From NCBI GenBank assembly GCA_964467455.1, contig CAYXQJ010000015.1, forward strand, positions 1 through 64,000: a stretch of 64,000 nt of DNA, read 5' to 3'. The notes under the pieces were generated by a model. That model saw nothing but the letters and a program-made list of their open reading frames with translations. It made no database searches and had not been told where the DNA came from. The position numbers and the translations under genes were made by a program. Origin of the DNA: OLB6 sp964467455 (GTDB lineage Bacteria; Bacteroidota; Ignavibacteria; Kapaibacteriales; Kapaibacteriaceae). Positions 60,435 to 64,000 of the stretch are shown piece by piece; the first letter of the stretch is position 1, and each line of letters starts with the position of its first letter.

Positions 60435-62375
60435 TCACTCGTTCGGCACGAGCATTGGCATCATGATCATGGCCTTTTCGTTGAGGCCGATGTTGGTGAG
60501 GGAGACGGCGTGCTCGAACTGACGGCGGGCATCGGCCGGCATGGCCTTGAGGGCCTGCTGGACGGGCGTCTCCGAGGCGAAGGCGCGGGAAAGCAGCATC
60601 GGGACGCTCACACGCGGTGCGCTGGCTTCGTCGTCGTTCTCGCCCTTCTTGTCGATGCCGAACATCTTCATCAAGGCGGCGAACTCGTCGATATGCTCTG
60701 GGTAGGAGTAGACCATCACCTTCTTGTTCTCGGCAACGCCCATGCGCTTCTTCATGATCTTGATGGCATCCATAAAGCCCCCTTCAACATCGACGAGGCC
60801 GGCGTTCTTGGCGGCAGAGCCGGTCCAGACACGACCCTTGGCGAGGGCGCGCGTGTCTTCGAACGACTTCTTGCGAGAGTCGGCGACCTTCTGCACGAAA
60901 CGCTGATAGATGCCGGCACCAAACTCACGCAGCTTTGCCTTGTCGGCATCAGTGAACTTCATGGTGGTATTCATGAAGTTGGACGAAGCGCCGAGTGAGA
61001 TGGTATCACGTGAGATGCCGATCTTGTCCATGGTGCCCGAAAGATTCGGAATGGCCATGATGACGCCGATGGAGCCGGTGATCGTTGACGGATGGGCAAT
61101 GATGGTGTCGCAGGCCATGGCGATGTAATAACCGCCGGAAGCGGCAACGTCGGACATGGAAGCATAGACCGGCTTGGTCTTGCGGATCTCGCGGATCACA
61201 GACCAGATCTCGTCGGAAGCGAGAGCCGAACCGCCCGGACTGTCGATGCGCAAGAGGATGGCATCGACATCTTCATTCTTGGCGGCCTTACGCAGGTTGG
61301 CGATCAACGTGCGGGAATAGATGCCGCCTTGATCGAACGGATCTTTATTTCTGCCTGGTGCGATGGCACCGCTGGCGTACACAATGGCCAAGCCTTTGTC
61401 TTTCTCGACCTCCGACATATCGGCACCATTGGCACGGCCGGCATAGTCGTCAACGTCAACGAGGTTGAGCTTCGGATGGTCGGAGGAATCTGACGGGTCA
61501 ACGCGGCGAGCGATGCGCTCACGCAGCTCGTCTTCGTGCGCAAAGCCGTCGATCAGGCCAATGGCCTTGAGCGAGTCGGGGAGGTAGACGCCGCGATTCA
61601 TTGCAGAAAGGATGGCGGCTTTGTCCATCTTGCGCGTCGATGCTACGGCATCAACGAACATGGCCTGCCGTTGCTCGATGATCGCGCGCACTTCCTGCTT
61701 GGCCGGTTCGCTCCAGTTCTCGCGGCTCATCATTTCAGCGGCCGACTTGTATTCTTCGAATTGCTCGACGTGCCACTCGACGCCAAGCTTGTCCGACAGT
61801 CCTTTGAAGAACATGCCGGAAGCGCCGAAGGCGTTGAACTCCAAGAGTCCTTCTTGCGGCATGAAGATGGAGTCGGCAACGGTCGCCATGTAGTAATGCT
61901 GCTTTGAACCGGATTCCAAGTAGGCGTAGATGAACTTGCCCGACGTCTTGAAGTCGATCAAGGCATCGCGGATCTCGGTAAGCTTCGTCATACCAACACC
62001 GCCACCCGCGCGATAAAGAATGCCTTGGATCTTCGGATCGTCCTTGGCATCGCGGATCGCATGAAGCGTCGACAGCAGTTCAACACCGCCGTCTTCGCCA
62101 CCGAAGTTGAACGGCATTGGTTGACGGTGCTCTACAACACCGGAGGAGAGGTCGACCAACAAGACCGATTTGTCTTTTACGTTGACCGACTCCTTCTCAA
62201 ATCCGCCGCCGATCTCGCCGATGCCGGAGAAGATCGCGCCAACAAAGGCGCCGATCACGACGATGAACAACACTAACAGACCGCCGATCACAGCGATCGG
62301 GATCCACCAGCGGGAACGTCTGCGGGGTCCGGCCGACGGTGGCGGAGGGATAGGAGTGTACTGGGTATCTTGCAT
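60435..62375 (-). CDS. sppA: Signal peptide peptidase SppA (67K type)
   Basis: 646 residues with one N-terminal membrane anchor (WWIPIAVIGGLLVLFIVVIG) and two tandem S49 domains, as in the 67K form of SppA. The catalytic Ser is S413 (DVAASGGYY) and the general-base Lys is K210 (FEEYKSAAEM). It degrades released signal peptides in the membrane. It diverges from queA. Confidence 0.94.
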   Translation of the reverse strand: MQDTQYTPIPPPPSAGPRRRSRWWIPIAVIGGLLVLFIVVIGAFVGAIFSGIGEIGGGFEKESVNVKDKSVLLVDLSSGVVEHRQPMPFNFGGEDGGVELLSTLHAIRDAKDDPKIQGILYRAGGGVGMTKLTEIRDALIDFKTSGKFIYAYLESGSKQHYYMATVADSIFMPQEGLLEFNAFGASGMFFKGLSDKLGVEWHVEQFEEYKSAAEMMSRENWSEPAKQEVRAIIEQRQAMFVDAVASTRKMDKAAILSAMNRGVYLPDSLKAIGLIDGFAHEDELRERIARRVDPSDSSDHPKLNLVDVDDYAGRANGADMSEVEKDKGLAIVYASGAIAPGRNKDPFDQGGIYSRTLIANLRKAAKNEDVDAILLRIDSPGGSALASDEIWSVIREIRKTKPVYASMSDVAASGGYYIAMACDTIIAHPSTITGSIGVIMAIPNLSGTMDKIGISRDTISLGASSNFMNTTMKFTDADKAKLREFGAGIYQRFVQKVADSRKKSFEDTRALAKGRVWTGSAAKNAGLVDVEGGFMDAIKIMKKRMGVAENKKVMVYSYPEHIDEFAALMKMFGIDKKGENDDEASAPRVSVPMLLSRAFASETPVQQALKAMPADARRQFEHAVSLTNIGLNEKAMIMMPMLVPNE

Positions 62376-62479
62376 GTTCTGGTCCTTGTGTATGCTAGGT
62401 GCGTGCCGAGATACGTCGAGGTCCCTCTGAGGTTACACGGACCACGCTCTCTCGACCGAAAATTACCGCTTCCTGCGCT

Positions 62480-63742
62480 ATGTCAGACCAACCAGAGATC
62501 TTCCAGCTCTCCCACTACGACTACGAACTGCCGTCAGACCGCATCGCCGGACGCCCTCTGGAGGAGCGCGATGCCTCGAAACTGCTCTGTTTCGACCGTA
62601 CTTCGGGACACATTACGCACCATGTCTTTCGCGACATCCCGTCGCTGTTACCCGCGAATTCCATGCTCGTAGTCAACCGGTCACGCGTTGTTGCCGCGCG
62701 CCTCGACATGATCAAACCCACCGGCGGCATCATCGAAGTGCTGCTCACCAAGCCGATCTTCCCATCAGCCGACCCTGCCCATGCGCTTACGGCCCTGGAA
62801 CCGTCGGTGTGGGAGTGCCTGATCGGCGGACGCAACGTCGACGTCGGCATGGAACTCACACATGAAAGCGGCCTGATCACCGGCACCATCCTTGGTCGTC
62901 ATGGTTCGGAAGGCAAGATCGAACTTCAGTGCATGGGGCGCACCCTTGCCGATGTGCTTGATGTTGTGGGCCACGTGCCCCTTCCCCCCTATTTGCGTCG
63001 AGATGACGATGAGTCGGACAAACACCGCTATCAAACGGTCTTTGCCAAGGACAATGGTTCCGTGGCCGCACCAACGGCAGGACTTCATTTCACCGAGCGC
63101 GTACTGAACGATCTTATGGAAAGGGGCGTGGCACGTACCGAAGTCACCCTCCACGTAGGCTTAGGGACGTTCAAACCCGTCGAGGTCGAAGATCTCCGTC
63201 AACACGTCATGCACAGTGAACGTATCGAGGTCACACTCGAGGCAGTGAACGAGATCATCAGCCACCTCCGTTCAGATCGACCGTACATCACTGTTGTTGG
63301 CACAACGTCGATGCGCACATTGGAGTCGCTGTTCTGGTTCGGCCTGCGTTTGGCAGAAGAACCACACTGGATACCCGATGAGATCGAGTGTCCGCAATGG
63401 AGTGCCTTCAGCGATCGATCAGCACCGGTCTTTGCGTCTGACGATGTTCGAATGACATCAATGATGAAGGTGAAAGAGTGGATGGAACATCGCGGCCTTG
63501 ATCGTGCATGGGGCTACACGTCGCTCATGCTTGCACCGGGCGCACACATCATGATGTCGGACGCTCTGATCACGAATTTCCATCAACCGGGTAACACGCT
63601 CATCATGTTAGTAGCAGCCGTTGCGGGCGATCCGCAGTGGAGACGGATCTACGATGAAGCGTTGGAGAACGACTATCGATTCTTGAGTTATGGCGACAGT
63701 TCGTTGATCGTGCGGACGCCGATCACGGCAGACGCACACTGA
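62480..63742 (+). CDS. queA: S-adenosylmethionine:tRNA ribosyltransferase-isomerase
   Basis: 420 residues from ATG 62480. QueA motifs: YELPSDRIAGRPLEERDASKLL, MLVVNRSRVVAARL, VPLPPYLRRDD, GSVAAPTAGLHFT, HVGLGTFKPV and TNFHQPGNTLIMLV. It adds epoxycyclopentanediol to preQ1 in tRNA. It is longer than the usual 340-360 residues, with an extra segment around residues 280-330. It overlaps the convergent partial gene by 20 bp. Confidence 0.94.
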   Translation: MSDQPEIFQLSHYDYELPSDRIAGRPLEERDASKLLCFDRTSGHITHHVFRDIPSLLPANSMLVVNRSRVVAARLDMIKPTGGIIEVLLTKPIFPSADPAHALTALEPSVWECLIGGRNVDVGMELTHESGLITGTILGRHGSEGKIELQCMGRTLADVLDVVGHVPLPPYLRRDDDESDKHRYQTVFAKDNGSVAAPTAGLHFTERVLNDLMERGVARTEVTLHVGLGTFKPVEVEDLRQHVMHSERIEVTLEAVNEIISHLRSDRPYITVVGTTSMRTLESLFWFGLRLAEEPHWIPDEIECPQWSAFSDRSAPVFASDDVRMTSMMKVKEWMEHRGLDRAWGYTSLMLAPGAHIMMSDALITNFHQPGNTLIMLVAAVAGDPQWRRIYDEALENDYRFLSYGDSSLIVRTPITADAH

Positions 63743-64000
63743 CGCGGACACTCTTCGGAAGAAGTGCCGTCACGCGTGCCCCGCGTGGTAGCGTGACCGT
63801 CGGCGTCTTCACACCGGCACTGTCGGCACTGATCGTCGCGGTGATGTCGCGTGCCGTCAACGACGACACAACATCGATCCCACCGCGGATGCGAACGGCT
63901 ATGTGCGACGGTTCAACGATCGCCCCCTTCATCGGCAAAGAGGCAAACACCACGGGCACGTCGTGGATCTCGACATCGGCGGTCTGCTGCACATTGATCG
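63723..64000 (-). CDS. YbbR/CdaR-like domain protein (C-terminal part, runs off window)
   Basis: The last 92 codons of a gene that continues beyond the window. Two YbbR-type beta strands repeats are visible (VEIHDVPVVFASLPMKGAIVEPSHIAVRIRG, abridged, and DITATISADSAGVKTPTVTLPRGARVTALLPKSVRVSV, abridged). In CdaR such domains lie next to the c-di-AMP cyclase CdaA; the neighbour is not visible here. It converges with queA. Confidence 0.6.
   Translation of the reverse strand, partial: INVQQTADVEIHDVPVVFASLPMKGAIVEPSHIAVRIRGGIDVVSSLTARDITATISADSAGVKTPTVTLPRGARVTALLPKSVRVSVRLP

Overview
The window reads as part of a metagenome-assembled genome from the FCB (Fibrobacterota-Chlorobiota-Bacteroidota) group. 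The best guess is a Kapabacteria- or Ignavibacteria-like lineage. Reasons: three secreted proteins end in Por/type IX secretion (T9SS) C-terminal sorting domains, there are SusC-like and TonB-type outer-membrane receptors, a DUF2723 membrane glycosyltransferase, a Sec-type (clade II) nitrous oxide reductase cluster, and GC content in the mid-50s by eye. Two runs of exactly 100 N (5869-5968 and 7485-7584) are scaffold gaps, and both lie in or beside repetitive sequence. The lineage is inferred; no rRNA gene is present to fix it.

Layout. 0-7.4 kb: DUF2723 protein, rhomboid protease, S23-type four-helix protein, MFS exporter, a gapped T9SS-sorted CxxCH protein and an F420/NADP-type oxidoreductase. 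7.4-9.7 kb: a heptamer array with a gap, tRNA-Pro(GGG) with a terminator, then a three-gene hipBST-like toxin-antitoxin operon behind three phased operators. 9.7-16.5 kb: a TPR-adenylate cyclase, two envelope proteins, vapBC, a lipoprotein and an AAA/DUF4143 ATPase behind direct-repeat iterons. 16.6-24.5 kb: a DUF2252 protein and a complete TetR-TolC-HlyD-ABC-ABC-permease-permease drug-efflux operon resembling cecR/ybhGFSR. 24.6-28.2 kb: a TPR lipoprotein and a secreted trio (Hcp-like, tail-collar-like, T9SS-sorted). 28.3-33.2 kb: a four-gene outer-membrane operon. 33.3-44.1 kb: a full nitrous oxide respiration cluster on the minus strand (rrf2/nsrR-like, ric, cytochrome c, nosZ, membrane protein, nosL, small Cys protein, copper-type lipoprotein, TonB receptor, nosD, nosF, nosY). 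44.1-53.8 kb: mostly housekeeping and stress genes (marR, nadE, response regulator, DUF58, dapA, folP, hxlR, DJ-1 family, bestrophin). 53.8-64 kb: a large T9SS protein, an NtrC-type regulator, gltX, the queuosine genes queD, queF and queA, sppA, and a partial YbbR/CdaR-like gene.

How the genes work together. The nos cluster links N2O reduction (nosZ, cytochrome c), copper delivery (nosL, nosDFY, and probably the TonB receptor and lipoprotein) and repair of nitric-oxide damage (ric) under an Rrf2 regulator with three cysteines spaced as in NsrR. The ric and rrf2 promoters share an identical bipartite motif. queD, queF and queA supply three steps of queuosine tRNA modification around gltX and sppA.

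Two genome-wide signals stand out beyond the genes. First, the heptamer AGGGGGC occurs about 40 times, 11 of them as the exact decamer GGTAGGGGGC. It is mostly inside genes, where it forces rare codons. Second, nearly every non-trivial intergenic gap holds a tandem array of 7-bp or 8-bp units belonging to a few dispersed families. Several start codons, signal peptides and protein ends have been carved out of these arrays.
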